DNA from: Planctomycetaceae bacterium UBA2972
GTDB taxonomy: Bacteria > Planctomycetota > Planctomycetia > Pirellulales > Pirellulaceae
DNA length: 11,044 bases
Direction: 5' to 3'
Assembly (NCBI GenBank): GCA_002348315.1
Contig: DEAW01000118.1
Span: forward strand, 2,845-13,888
How positions within the stretch are numbered: the first letter of the stretch is position 1; every line of letters starts with the position of its first letter. The translations under genes and the position numbers were made by a program. The notes under the pieces were generated by a model that saw nothing but the letters and a program-made list of their open reading frames with translations, was not told where the DNA came from and searched no databases. Positions 1 to 7,433 of the stretch are shown piece by piece.

Positions 1-2369
1 GCAGGCGGACCGTCAGGCCCATTGTTTTGGTTTCCGTTTTTACGAGCTTCTTCAGCGGCTTGCTGCTCCGCTTCCAATCTGGCGGCTTCGTCTGCTTCGG
101 CTTTAAGCCGATATCGTTCGCTGACTTCATTCGGTTCCCACATAAACTGCACGACGAATGAAAACTTCGTGGCGGTATATTCCTTGGCTTCTTCAGCAGT
201 AGCGCCGGCATTTCCACCAGCGTTACCCCCGGTAGCTCCACCCGCAGCGTTTCCTCCGAATCCACCGGCAGGATCGCCACCAAATCCACCAGCACCCCCT
301 CCAAAACCACTGTTATTGGTCGATGCTCCGATGGTCACTTCACCTTCATTTTTGGAACTAACGAGCACAATGTGTTTAATGCCCATCTGTTCCATACTGA
401 AGGGTGTTGGGCCAAAAGGAGTTGGGATGGCCAGTACGGAATGCCTCAGGCGTTCGAGCAATGCATACTGCACGTGGCTCTTAAATCCGGTTTCGTTGTT
501 CCGGTTGAAGTAGTGATACCCCGAGAGTTGAACAACCCAGGCTCCATCGGCAGGAGCAGTAAATTCCGAATCATTGGATCCTCCGCCGTTGCGTGCTGAA
601 GATCCACCGCTACGTCCGTTATTTCCCTCGGCTGCAGCTGCCTGATCAGCCAGGCGTTTAGCTTCCAGATTCTTGAGAAAGTTGAGGTAGGCTGCATTGT
701 GCTGAACAAAGCTTGCGTCATTGGCAATGCTCTCCAACCAGGTTTGACGGTCCTGTTCGGTTTCCGCAACATCGGCAGTGTAGAGTGATTCGTTTTTCTC
801 CCACCATGCTTTGAGATCATCTTCGGTGAAGAAAGCGTTGTCGACCGCTTCAATGTAAAAATCCGGCCGGTCCTTGAAGTCGATGACGTCAGGATCACGC
901 CATTGAGTCTGTTCACCGGGCAGTACCGAGTTGATGGTGCCGATCAATTCCAGCCACATGACCTGACGGTCACCATTACCAATCATCTGGTTACCAAAAC
1001 TTAAAAGCTTTTCGTAATCCTTTTTGATCGTATCGTAGTTTTGCTTGTTGCTGGTAGATGACGATTTGGTCGTCTCAGCACTCGATAACGAATTCTCCCA
1101 GGTGCCCATCGGGTTGGCCCCGGTGTTATCGTGAGCCACTTTGTTCCACTGCGCATAATTCAGGAAGTAATTAAACGTGAACGAGACCAGTAATAAAGCA
1201 ATGGCTGCTACCACCCAGGGCTTTTTAGAGTCGACCAGACGATCAAACAGTAATTCACGAGGAAGTAGGTTTGTTTGTAATTGAGCAATTCCCAGGGCCT
1301 GCAGACAGAGACCATAGCAATTTCCGTAAGCCAGCACATTATTGCGGAATGTTGGACTGGCGGTGACACTGGAACCCTTCAGTCGTTTCCAGGTATCGAG
1401 ATCAACGATGTCAATTTCCAGTTTCTTTCCTATAAAGGAACGTAAACCGGGAAGCTTGGCTGTATTCCCGAGAATGACTCCGCCCTTGATCGTCGCTTTG
1501 CGGTCGATACCTTCAAAGAATCGCAACGAACGCTGTACTTCTGTGCCAAGGTTGTCGTAGACACTACGCATCGCCTGAAAGACTCGTTTCGGATCCGGAG
1601 CTTCACGAGCGTTACGCTTGAGGTGTTCTGCTTTGGCAAACGTCAGCTTGAGTTGCTGAGTCATTTGACGTGTGAAATGGTTACCACCGATAGGTATACT
1701 GCGATGCCAAACACGGAAACCATTGGTGATGACCATGTCCGTCGTTTCTGTGCCAATCGACAAAACCATATAACTGGCCGGAGGTGAATCAGGGTCAAAG
1801 GCATCGGGGTCGGGGCAATTGTCCAGCAGGTCGTAGGTAATGCAGTTGTAAATTGCCATCGGAGCCAATTGGATGGCATCCAACTTGAGCTCAGCGTTGT
1901 CGAAAGGGCGCATTTCACGGACGACTTGATCACGCTTCATAGCGAACAAGCCGACTTCCGCTTCGGTGATCAACCCCTCGATCTCCATGCCGCCGCCCAT
2001 CTGTTGGTAATCCCAAACCACTTCAGAAAGTTCAAATGGGATTTGCTGACGAGCTTCAAACTCGACGATGTCACGGAGTTTCTTTTGTTCGATCGGAGGT
2101 GGTTTGAAAAACTTAGCGAGTCCAGCCTGTCCGGAGACGGAGACCGCGACTCGTTCTTCATCGATATCATTACGCTCACGAAGCTGCTCTAACGCGTCAG
2201 CAATTAATGCTTCGGGGTCGGCGTCCGGTTGACTAAGGATTTTGGGGTATTCAATGTAGTCAACCTGCGTGGCAACTACCTCTCCGTCTTGAATCTCACA
2301 ACGCATCGCTTTGAGCGCACATTGCCCGATATCAACTCCCCATACTCCCGGATTTGTTTTTGCGGCCAT
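1..2369 (-). CDS. pilM: PilM-like type IV pilus assembly ATPase with fused membrane and extracytoplasmic region (3' end outside window)
   Basis: The frame is open for 789 codons from ATG at 2369 to the window edge without a stop. GGAGAGGG lies five bases upstream of the ATG, a good ribosome site that fixes the start. The N-terminal half reads as the actin-like PilM fold. Phosphate-1 is VWGVDIGQCALK (residues 9-20), phosphate-2 is LSIGTETTDM (203-212) followed by RSIPIGGNHFTRQM, and the adenosine-side strand is KGGVILGNTAKLPGL (295-309). After KKPW (382-385) comes one hydrophobic segment at about 386-404, then a region of about 280 residues placed outside the cytoplasm by that topology. A Gly-rich stretch follows (about 686-722, GG repeated with F, N, A and D), then a Glu/Gln/Ala-rich tail. 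Classical PilM is cytoplasmic, about 350 residues, and binds the N-terminus of the separate membrane protein PilN. Here a PilN-like membrane part appears fused to it. That reading is inferred from topology, not from recognised PilN sequence. Expected role: inner-membrane alignment subcomplex of a type IV pilus or type II secretion system. Confidence 0.85.
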   Translation of the reverse strand, partial: MAAKTNPGVWGVDIGQCALKAMRCEIQDGEVVATQVDYIEYPKILSQPDADPEALIADALEQLRERNDIDEERVAVSVSGQAGLAKFFKPPPIEQKKLRDIVEFEARQQIPFELSEVVWDYQQMGGGMEIEGLITEAEVGLFAMKRDQVVREMRPFDNAELKLDAIQLAPMAIYNCITYDLLDNCPDPDAFDPDSPPASYMVLSIGTETTDMVITNGFRVWHRSIPIGGNHFTRQMTQQLKLTFAKAEHLKRNAREAPDPKRVFQAMRSVYDNLGTEVQRSLRFFEGIDRKATIKGGVILGNTAKLPGLRSFIGKKLEIDIVDLDTWKRLKGSSVTASPTFRNNVLAYGNCYGLCLQALGIAQLQTNLLPRELLFDRLVDSKKPWVVAAIALLLVSFTFNYFLNYAQWNKVAHDNTGANPMGTWENSLSSAETTKSSSTSNKQNYDTIKKDYEKLLSFGNQMIGNGDRQVMWLELIGTINSVLPGEQTQWRDPDVIDFKDRPDFYIEAVDNAFFTEDDLKAWWEKNESLYTADVAETEQDRQTWLESIANDASFVQHNAAYLNFLKNLEAKRLADQAAAAEGNNGRSGGSSARNGGGSNDSEFTAPADGAWVVQLSGYHYFNRNNETGFKSHVQYALLERLRHSVLAIPTPFGPTPFSMEQMGIKHIVLVSSKNEGEVTIGASTNNSGFGGGAGGFGGDPAGGFGGNAAGGATGGNAGGNAGATAEEAKEYTATKFSFVVQFMWEPNEVSERYRLKAEADEAARLEAEQQAAEEARKNGNQNNGPDGPP

Positions 2370-2396
2370 TCGGACCCTCTCCAAACTTCAAATCAA

Positions 2397-2414
2397 ACCA
2401 ACAATTAATTTGGT
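2397..2414. promoter_or_regulatory. Small interrupted palindrome upstream of the PilM-like gene
   Basis: ACCAA (2397-2401) and TTGGT (2410-2414) flank an 8-base AT-rich centre containing ATTAAT, about 28 bases before the start codon of the PilM-like gene. The symmetry and position would suit an operator or a 5'-UTR hairpin, but a 5-bp arm is short enough to occur by chance. Confidence 0.2.
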
Positions 2415-2585
2415 CTGATACTTTTGGGACTTTTCTTCGTACCTGTAGTTCTTACCAATGACGAGTTATCCTGTTGGCGCGCACTACCTTAGCACCTGTA
2501 TCGACCAGATTCATCGCTGATTCTGACTACAGATAGTTCCGGATGTTACACGTCCTACAGTCGTTATGTCTATCACAACTTCGGA

Positions 2586-2623
2586 TAACCGTTTGGCTCA
2601 TTAAAGTCTAATTATAACGGTTA
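2586..2623. repeat. 8-bp perfect inverted repeat in the intergenic region
   Basis: TAACCGTT (2586-2593) pairs perfectly with AACGGTTA (2616-2623) across a 22-base AT-rich loop. It could be a protein-binding site or a transcript hairpin. No U-tract follows on either strand, so it is not a terminator. Confidence 0.45.
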
Positions 2624-2656
2624 CGGCGATATTGTCGTGGGTTACTCGGGCCATTG

Positions 2657-2733
2657 CTTTTAGCGGTCAGTAGATAAGTTTATAAATGAATGATTCCGCA
2701 GTATTAACTTGGACAGAATCTAACCGCTAAAAG
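2657..2733. repeat. 11-bp perfect inverted repeat around a 55-bp AT-rich centre
   Basis: CTTTTAGCGGT (2657-2667) is the exact reverse complement of ACCGCTAAAAG (2723-2733). The 55-base centre carries a further AAGTT/AACTT pair (2676-2680 and 2706-2710), so a transcript could fold into a long stem with an inner helix. The centre also contains TATAAA at 2681, but I see no properly spaced -35. The arms could be paired operator half-sites, remnants of element ends, or a structured RNA. No coding sequence lies inside. Confidence 0.5.
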
Positions 2734-2844
2734 TTCCCTTGTTCTTTCTTTGTTCCTTATTATTAATCTAGTTAACAGGCCGTTTTAGTGTCAATCATTT
2801 TAAGACCATCAAAAGAATCGAAATTTGTACTCGCCAGGTAGCTG

Positions 2845-2982
2845 ATGAGCTTATTTAAGCCTAAATCCCTACTCCACATATGGAAGTCATTGGAAGATGA
2901 GCAAATAATGCATGCTGCGAGACAGTTAGCCCCAGGCTTCACCAAGGCTTCGACAGGCAAACACGCTGCTTCCGGTGACTAA
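2845..2982 (+). CDS. Possible 45-aa small protein or gene remnant
   Basis: An ATG-initiated ORF of 45 codons begins MSLFKPKSLLHIWKSLEDEQ and ends KHAASGD. AGG lies about seven bases upstream of the ATG, which is a weak ribosome site. The product is basic, with an amphipathic-looking first half, no signal peptide and no motif I recognise. A protein-like stretch without a start (2772-2858) sits just upstream in another frame and ends at TAA, which would also fit a decayed gene with a frameshift. The antisense strand is open too, with a TTG start. Coding status is uncertain. Confidence 0.22.
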   Translation: MSLFKPKSLLHIWKSLEDEQIMHAARQLAPGFTKASTGKHAASGD

Positions 2983-3009
2983 ATATCGCCATAGACGCCG
3001 GGAGTTTAT

Positions 3010-3041
3010 CCGCCGAAGCATGTGTTAGCATGCGAAGGCGG
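3010..3041. repeat. Hairpin with symmetric GAA/GAA internal loop
   Basis: CCGCC (3010-3014) pairs with GGCGG (3037-3041), and GCATG (3018-3022) pairs with CATGC (3029-3033) around a TGTTAG loop. The two helices are separated by GAA on both sides, which can form sheared G-A pairs in RNA. It is followed by GCTAAAATACAG rather than a T-run, so it is not a classical intrinsic terminator. It lies downstream of the small ORF at 2845-2982 and could mark a transcript end or be a REP-like dispersed element. Confidence 0.6.
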
Positions 3042-3043
3042 GC

Positions 3044-3115
3044 TAAAATACAGAGGATAGATTGCGAAGTCGGCCGAAGGAGCGACGAAGCCTTTTCCGG
3101 AAAGTAAAATACAGA
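3044..3115 (+). repeat. Direct repeat TAAAATACAGA (two copies, 61 bp apart)
   Basis: TAAAATACAGA occurs at 3044-3054 and again at 3105-3115. Each copy follows a stretch containing CGAAG motifs; CGAAG starts at 3014, 3033, 3065, 3075 and 3086. A perfect 10-bp palindrome TTTCCGGAAA (3094-3103) sits directly before the second copy. TAAAAT resembles a -10 hexamer, but no matching -35 is seen at proper spacing. The arrangement looks like a duplicated or modular element. Confidence 0.5.
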
Positions 3116-3117
3116 CT

Positions 3118-3143
3118 ACGGTGGGCTATCAGTCGGGCACCGT
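3118..3143. repeat. Hairpin ACGGTG/CACCGT upstream of the GH38-like gene
   Basis: ACGGTG (3118-3123) pairs with CACCGT (3138-3143). An inner helix GGCT (3124-3127) with AGTC (3131-3134) includes one G-T pair and closes an ATC loop. GGG (3135-3137) is left as a bulge. It lies 63 bases before the GH38-like start codon, in the likely 5' leader. No T-run follows. It could affect mRNA stability or belong to the same repeat cluster as the hairpin at 3010-3041. Confidence 0.4.
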
Positions 3144-3206
3144 CGGGTTTACTCAGATTCAGCCCCTAACAAATACACATACCTTACTCCACACGGTTTC
3201 CCGCCA

Positions 3207-6047
3207 ATGCCCTATAAAGAACTTTCCATTTTGCTTTCCTGCCACAGTCTGGAAGACTTCCCGACGTATCACGAGGGAGATGATGCTGCGAGTTTGCTGG
3301 CAAGCTGGACAGGGTTGTGGCATCCTTTGCTGATCCACGAAGCGCGAGGCATTCTCAAATGGCATCGTGTGGATGATCCTCCGGAAGAATTACTCGATAA
3401 ACTGATCGTTGTCCCAACCGCCAGCGCTGAAAACCTACAAACCGGATATTTACAACGAGCCGAGGATGCTGGAGCGCGAGTCATCAGCCGGCAAATCTGT
3501 CGCGATGAAATTATTCGTCAGGGACTCGCAGGCTATGACGTACCAGAGATCCCCGAATCACTTGTGAAGGATTTTCTGGCATTGGGATATTTCTATCTGC
3601 AAATTGAACTGCTGACGCGTCAAATGCGTTACGCCAGTAATCTCGATGAGATTCACTTCGAAAATACAGTCTGTGATGCAGCTCGGTTTGCTGTCGAAGG
3701 TGATCAGCAGCAGGCAGAAGAGAAAATACAGTCAGCCTTTGATCTGCTGTCGACAGAACGAGACCATTACTATTCTGTCGATGCGTTTCTGATTGATATC
3801 AACATGGTGGCAGATTCCACTTTGGGTGAAATGCTGCGTAAAGAATTGGATTCCACACCGGCAACCAATTTGCTGATGGCGCCACCGCTCTATGAAGAAC
3901 TGGTGGCAACGCATCCTCAATCTGCCGAGGCCATAAAACAGCGGCTTGCTGATGAAACACTCAGTATTCTATGTTGCGAACAAAATGCGATTCCCAATGC
4001 ATTGCTGCCCGCCGAGTCGGTGAGGTCGCAATTGCTGGCAGGCACGGATTCCTACCGCAAAGCGTTTGGAGATTCTCCCAAAGTTTATGGCCGCCGCGAC
4101 TTTGGTTTAACAGCCAATCACCCGCAGTGGTTAAAACAACTTGGATTCGAAGCGGCGTTACACGTACTCCTGGGTGAAGGTAGTTATCCGGAAAGCTCTC
4201 AGGCAAAGACTCGTTGGGAAGGAGTCGACAATACGCAACTGGACTGTATCGCTCGAGTACCGCTCAATGCCAACCGCCATGAAACCTTTTTAAGTCTTTC
4301 CAATAAACTTGGAGAGACGATGGATATGGACCATGTGGCCACATTATGTCTGGCACACTGGCCCGGTCAAATACTGCCTTGGTATGAAGATATTCGCAGG
4401 GCCTCACGCTATACCAACGCGCTTGGAAAGTTTGTCACTCTGGAAGAGTATTTTCGTGACACCGACCTGCCTGGTATGAACGAAAAATTTGAAGGAGACC
4501 AATACAAGTCTCCTTACCTAAAACAAGCAATGATAAAATCCGCACCGAATCTGATTTCACGCAGTGTTCGATATTGGCGGCTCAATAATCGTCTCGAACT
4601 CCTACAAGGTTCCAATCTGATGGTGGGACTGCTGGGCGGAGAGCAGAACAATCGCGTTGACCAGATTCGCCAGGAGCTATGTCAATTCAGTCAAGTACTT
4701 GCTGCAGACGATTCCGAGCAGCAACTTGATGCCATCGAGCAGAATGTTTCCACCTTGCAAGCTGAGTTGGTCTCCGTATTGGCAGCGGCCGTGCCACGCG
4801 ATGGAACGCCGGAGCAGGGGACGATCGTCTTCAATCCTTACGGAGCTACAAGGCGCCTCCAACTAAGTGGCGTCGAACTTGAACAGATTCCGGCAATCGA
4901 CAAGCCAGTCTATGCGGCAGCATCAGCCGGGGATACAAAGCAAGTGGTAGTTGATGCGCCGTCGATGGGATTTACCTGGTTGTCAGCCGGGAAGAAGCGG
5001 GAGAAATCCGGTCCGGTCATTGCCGATAAGAATGTACTTAAAAACGACTTCTTCGAAGTACTCATCAATGAAACCACCGGTGGAATCCAATCGATCAATT
5101 CGTATGATGCCCCGAGGCTCAATCGTGGTTCCTTCCAATTGTCCTATCGCCGGCCCGTGCGAAAGAAATCGGGGAGACCTGCTGAACCGGAGGATCTGGC
5201 AAATTACTCGGTAATGGCAGCCGACAGTGTTGAAGTGACAGCGGCCACCATGATCTACGGTGAGATTACCGTCCAGGGACGAATCATGAGCCGTCAGGGA
5301 GAAATCCTCTCCAGGTACACTCAAGTGGTTTCACTGCACCGTGGTTCACGAGTACTCAATCTCGATATTGAGCTCGATATTTCAGAATTGCCCAAGAACA
5401 ACCCCTGGAATTCATACTATTGTCTGCGGTATGCGTGGGATAACGAAGCTGCCAGTGTAACACGTGCCGTTAATGATGTTCGGCAACGTGCTTCGGGAAG
5501 CCGACTCGAAGCTCCTCAGTATCTGGAAGTCGAATTCGAAAAGCGAACGGCTCTATTAACTGGTGGTTTGCCGTTTCATCGCCGGGTGGGTCGCCGTTTT
5601 TTGGATTCCATTCTGGTCGTCCATGGTGAGTCCTGTCGTAAATTCCAAATCGGTATCGGGCTGGATTTACCGCAGCCGATCCATTACGCGCGGCAATTTG
5701 GTATGGAACCGCTGATGCTCAATCAAACCGCTGCCGCTCCGGCCGGACAAGCGACCAGTTCCTTACTGCATGTAGACGCCCGCAATGTTTTGATTACAAA
5801 TTGGGAGCCGTTGGTTGAGGCCAATCAGCTTGTAGGCTACAAGGCCAGAGTGATGGAGAGTGCCGGACGTCCGGTGCGGGCTCGGTTAACAAGCTGCCGG
5901 CCGGTTCAAGCAGCCGCCCAATTCAAACTTGGCGGGGAGAGGATCGCTGAGTGTAATCTCGACGAAGGTCGCGTAATTTTAGAATTGACGGCCAATGAAT
6001 GGATTGAACTGGAAGCTCGTTTTGAAATCGCTGCCCCCGGAAGTTAA
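3207..6047 (+). CDS. GH38-like (alpha-mannosidase-related) protein, possibly catalytically altered
   Basis: The product is 946 aa with no signal peptide or membrane segment, so it is probably cytoplasmic. Residues 293-318 (VYGRRDFGLT ... GFEAAL) match the GH38 strand-loop with FG, then PQ-x-L and GF at the spacing seen in alpha-mannosidases. HWPGQILPWYED (384-395) leads into a helical segment with TLEEYF (411-416). The beta-sandwich typical of GH38 C-termini starts near 610 with NDFFEVLINETTGGIQSI and continues through RYTQVVSLHRGSRVLNLDIE. The position of the GH38 nucleophile/zinc-ligand aspartate (two before FG) is Arg297, with Asp298 one residue late. The usual N-terminal H-x-H-x-D zinc motif is absent; only CHSLED (12-17) lies there. 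Substrate is unknown, and activity may be changed or lost. The ATG has no clear Shine-Dalgarno. The stop lies 9 bases before cmk, indicating one operon. Confidence 0.7.
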   Translation: MPYKELSILLSCHSLEDFPTYHEGDDAASLLASWTGLWHPLLIHEARGILKWHRVDDPPEELLDKLIVVPTASAENLQTGYLQRAEDAGARVISRQICRDEIIRQGLAGYDVPEIPESLVKDFLALGYFYLQIELLTRQMRYASNLDEIHFENTVCDAARFAVEGDQQQAEEKIQSAFDLLSTERDHYYSVDAFLIDINMVADSTLGEMLRKELDSTPATNLLMAPPLYEELVATHPQSAEAIKQRLADETLSILCCEQNAIPNALLPAESVRSQLLAGTDSYRKAFGDSPKVYGRRDFGLTANHPQWLKQLGFEAALHVLLGEGSYPESSQAKTRWEGVDNTQLDCIARVPLNANRHETFLSLSNKLGETMDMDHVATLCLAHWPGQILPWYEDIRRASRYTNALGKFVTLEEYFRDTDLPGMNEKFEGDQYKSPYLKQAMIKSAPNLISRSVRYWRLNNRLELLQGSNLMVGLLGGEQNNRVDQIRQELCQFSQVLAADDSEQQLDAIEQNVSTLQAELVSVLAAAVPRDGTPEQGTIVFNPYGATRRLQLSGVELEQIPAIDKPVYAAASAGDTKQVVVDAPSMGFTWLSAGKKREKSGPVIADKNVLKNDFFEVLINETTGGIQSINSYDAPRLNRGSFQLSYRRPVRKKSGRPAEPEDLANYSVMAADSVEVTAATMIYGEITVQGRIMSRQGEILSRYTQVVSLHRGSRVLNLDIELDISELPKNNPWNSYYCLRYAWDNEAASVTRAVNDVRQRASGSRLEAPQYLEVEFEKRTALLTGGLPFHRRVGRRFLDSILVVHGESCRKFQIGIGLDLPQPIHYARQFGMEPLMLNQTAAAPAGQATSSLLHVDARNVLITNWEPLVEANQLVGYKARVMESAGRPVRARLTSCRPVQAAAQFKLGGERIAECNLDEGRVILELTANEWIELEARFEIAAPGS

Positions 6048-6056
6048 GGAATCCAG

Positions 6057-6704
6057 ATGATTGTCACGATTGACGGACCCGCCGGAGCTGGCAAAAGCAC
6101 GGTCGCTCGACAACTTGCAGATAAGCTCGGATTCGATTTTCTCGATACCGGAGCAATGTATCGCTGTGTTGCACTGCTCGGTTCCAGACAGCAGATTGAC
6201 TGGGCCGACCAGCCGGCACTTGCCGCCATTGCTGCGGCGTTACCACTGGAATTTGATGGAGCCCGAGTGTTACTCGAAGGTGAAGACGTGAGTGCGGAAA
6301 TTCGGACTCCGGAAGTAACCGCCTTGATCCACTATGCCGCCGATAATACGCAGGTTCGTGAAGCGATGGTCGCTCTGCAGCGAAAGCTTGCGGCTGAAGA
6401 CGATGTCGTGACCGAAGGACGTGATCAGGGAACCGTCGCCTTCCCCCATGCCGAGTGTAAGATTTTTCTGTCAGCTAGTGCGGAAGAACGAGCGAAACGG
6501 AGAGTGGAACAGATGCGTCAGGCAGGCAAAGAGGTTTCCGTCGAGCAGGTACTGGAGCAACAGAATTTACGTGATCAACAGGACGAGGCCAGAGAGGTTG
6601 GTGGATTAAAGGCTGCTGACGACGCACTGGTTGTAATCACCGACGGGATGAGAGCTTTTGAAGTCGTAGAACATCTCGAACGGTTAGTTCGCATTCGGAT
6701 GTAA
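6057..6704 (+). CDS. cmk: (d)CMP kinase (cytidylate kinase)
   Basis: This cytoplasmic enzyme phosphorylates CMP and dCMP with ATP to the diphosphates, recycling CMP released by RNA turnover and phospholipid synthesis. The P-loop is DGPAGAGKST (residues 6-15), followed by DTGAMYR (30-36), a hallmark of Cmk. GRDQGTVAFP (121-130) matches the family's GRD-x-GT-VFP motif with Gln where Ile or Met is usual. The LID region SAEERAKRR (141-149) is followed by RDQQDEAR (172-179), the conserved R-D-x-x-D-x-x-R. The C-terminal DTS found in many homologues is ITD here. The 215-aa length is slightly short but complete. AAGGA (6046-6050), overlapping the upstream stop codon, supports the start and suggests translational coupling to the GH38-like gene. 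plsC follows 70 bases later. Confidence 0.95.
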   Translation: MIVTIDGPAGAGKSTVARQLADKLGFDFLDTGAMYRCVALLGSRQQIDWADQPALAAIAAALPLEFDGARVLLEGEDVSAEIRTPEVTALIHYAADNTQVREAMVALQRKLAAEDDVVTEGRDQGTVAFPHAECKIFLSASAEERAKRRVEQMRQAGKEVSVEQVLEQQNLRDQQDEAREVGGLKAADDALVVITDGMRAFEVVEHLERLVRIRM

Positions 6705-6774
6705 AATGGTATAGTACTCAGAGATTCAAACGACCACTTAGCACTCGAACCTTAGAGGAAATCACGCGGCGTTC

Positions 6775-7431
6775 ATGGCAGATTCGAAAGTAGCTCGAAA
6801 ACCGCTCGGTAAGTATGCGTTTTATGCCTTCTTTAGGTATCTATTTCGCTTAGCCGGCTTGCTATTGTTCAAATATCACTGCATCGGCAGGCACCATCTC
6901 CCCAAAGAAGGGGCGGCAATTATCTGTGCCAACCATCAAAGCCATCTCGATCCGCCGCTGGTGGGGATGGCACCGTCACGCCATTGCATCTATCTCGCAC
7001 GCAAATCCCTGTTTAATAATCCACTGTTTGGATTCATTATTGCCAATCTCGATGCCATCCCACTCAATCGTGACGGAATGGGGATTGAAGGTATCAAAGC
7101 GACGCTCCGTAAACTCAAAGCAGGTGACGCAGTTGTGATGTTTCCGGAAGGTACGCGAACTAAGACGGGAGCGTTGCAACCTTTGAAGAGTGGATTCATT
7201 ACTCTGGCACGGCGTTCGAAAGTGCCGTTAGTCCCCTGTGGATCGGTCGGTGCCTATGATTGCTTGCCCAAAGGAGGGAAGCTTCCGAGGTTTGAGCGAA
7301 TACGCTGTGTTTACGGGCCTCCTATCTCCGCTGAACAAGTGGCAGAGATGGAAGACGATAAGTTAATTGAGTTGCTAGCCGAACGGATGCAGTCCTGCAT
7401 TACTCAAGCTGAAATCAGTCGTGCCGACTAA
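6775..7431 (+). CDS. plsC: 1-acyl-sn-glycerol-3-phosphate acyltransferase (PlsC family)
   Basis: Members of this family transfer a fatty acyl group to lysophosphatidic acid to make phosphatidic acid at the inner face of the membrane. The catalytic NH-x4-D motif is NHQSHLD (residues 53-59, His54 and Asp59). FPEGTR (123-128) is the glycerol-phosphate binding motif, and VPLVPCGSVG (150-159) matches the later conserved block. A hydrophobic stretch at about 16-33 could anchor the N-terminus. The 218-aa length is normal for short bacterial PlsC. AGAGGAA ends 14 bases before the ATG, a slightly long spacing; no better start is visible. The gene follows cmk in the same direction, a pairing seen in many bacteria. 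Another acyl acceptor, such as an ornithine-lipid precursor, cannot be excluded. The stop is two bases from that of the convergent gene. Confidence 0.9.
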   Translation: MADSKVARKPLGKYAFYAFFRYLFRLAGLLLFKYHCIGRHHLPKEGAAIICANHQSHLDPPLVGMAPSRHCIYLARKSLFNNPLFGFIIANLDAIPLNRDGMGIEGIKATLRKLKAGDAVVMFPEGTRTKTGALQPLKSGFITLARRSKVPLVPCGSVGAYDCLPKGGKLPRFERIRCVYGPPISAEQVAEMEDDKLIELLAERMQSCITQAEISRAD

Positions 7432-7433
7432 AT

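Larger units (their letters stand above)
2370..3206. other. Long intergenic region between divergent genes
   Basis: About 840 bp separate the start of the PilM-like gene (minus) from the start of the GH38-like gene (plus), so promoters for both should lie here. The part up to about 2770 is AT-richer and holds inverted repeats at 2586-2623 and 2657-2733 but no credible long ORF. From 2845 to 2982 there is one marginal small ORF. From 3010 to 3143 there is a dense set of hairpins and short repeats. I found no convincing -35/-10 pair on either strand. No tRNA or recognisable riboswitch is visible. Confidence 0.7.

Noticed and set aside
22..513. Plus-strand proline-rich reading frame of 163 codons
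   Set aside because: It is the antisense of the glycine-rich stretch of the PilM-like gene (GGN/GGA codons read as Pro on the other strand), and the minus-strand frame is continuous with clear PilM motifs.
446..916. Minus-strand 156-codon frame inside the PilM-like gene
   Set aside because: It overlaps the real gene in another frame, has low-complexity Arg/Ser/Thr-rich composition and no motif.
2772..2960. Minus-strand 62-codon frame
   Set aside because: It starts only at TTG, has no ribosome site and is antisense to the slightly better ATG frame at 2845-2982.
3010..3143. CRISPR array
   Set aside because: The CGAAG and TAAAATACAGA repeats are too short and irregularly spaced, and there are no repeat-spacer units or cas genes.
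4983..5324. Minus-strand 113-codon frame within the GH38-like gene
   Set aside because: It is antisense to the conserved beta-sandwich region of a long intact gene and has no recognisable features.
6703..6715. TAAAAT and TATAGT as a promoter for plsC
   Set aside because: No -35-like hexamer lies at 15-19 bases upstream, and the gene is close enough to cmk for co-transcription.
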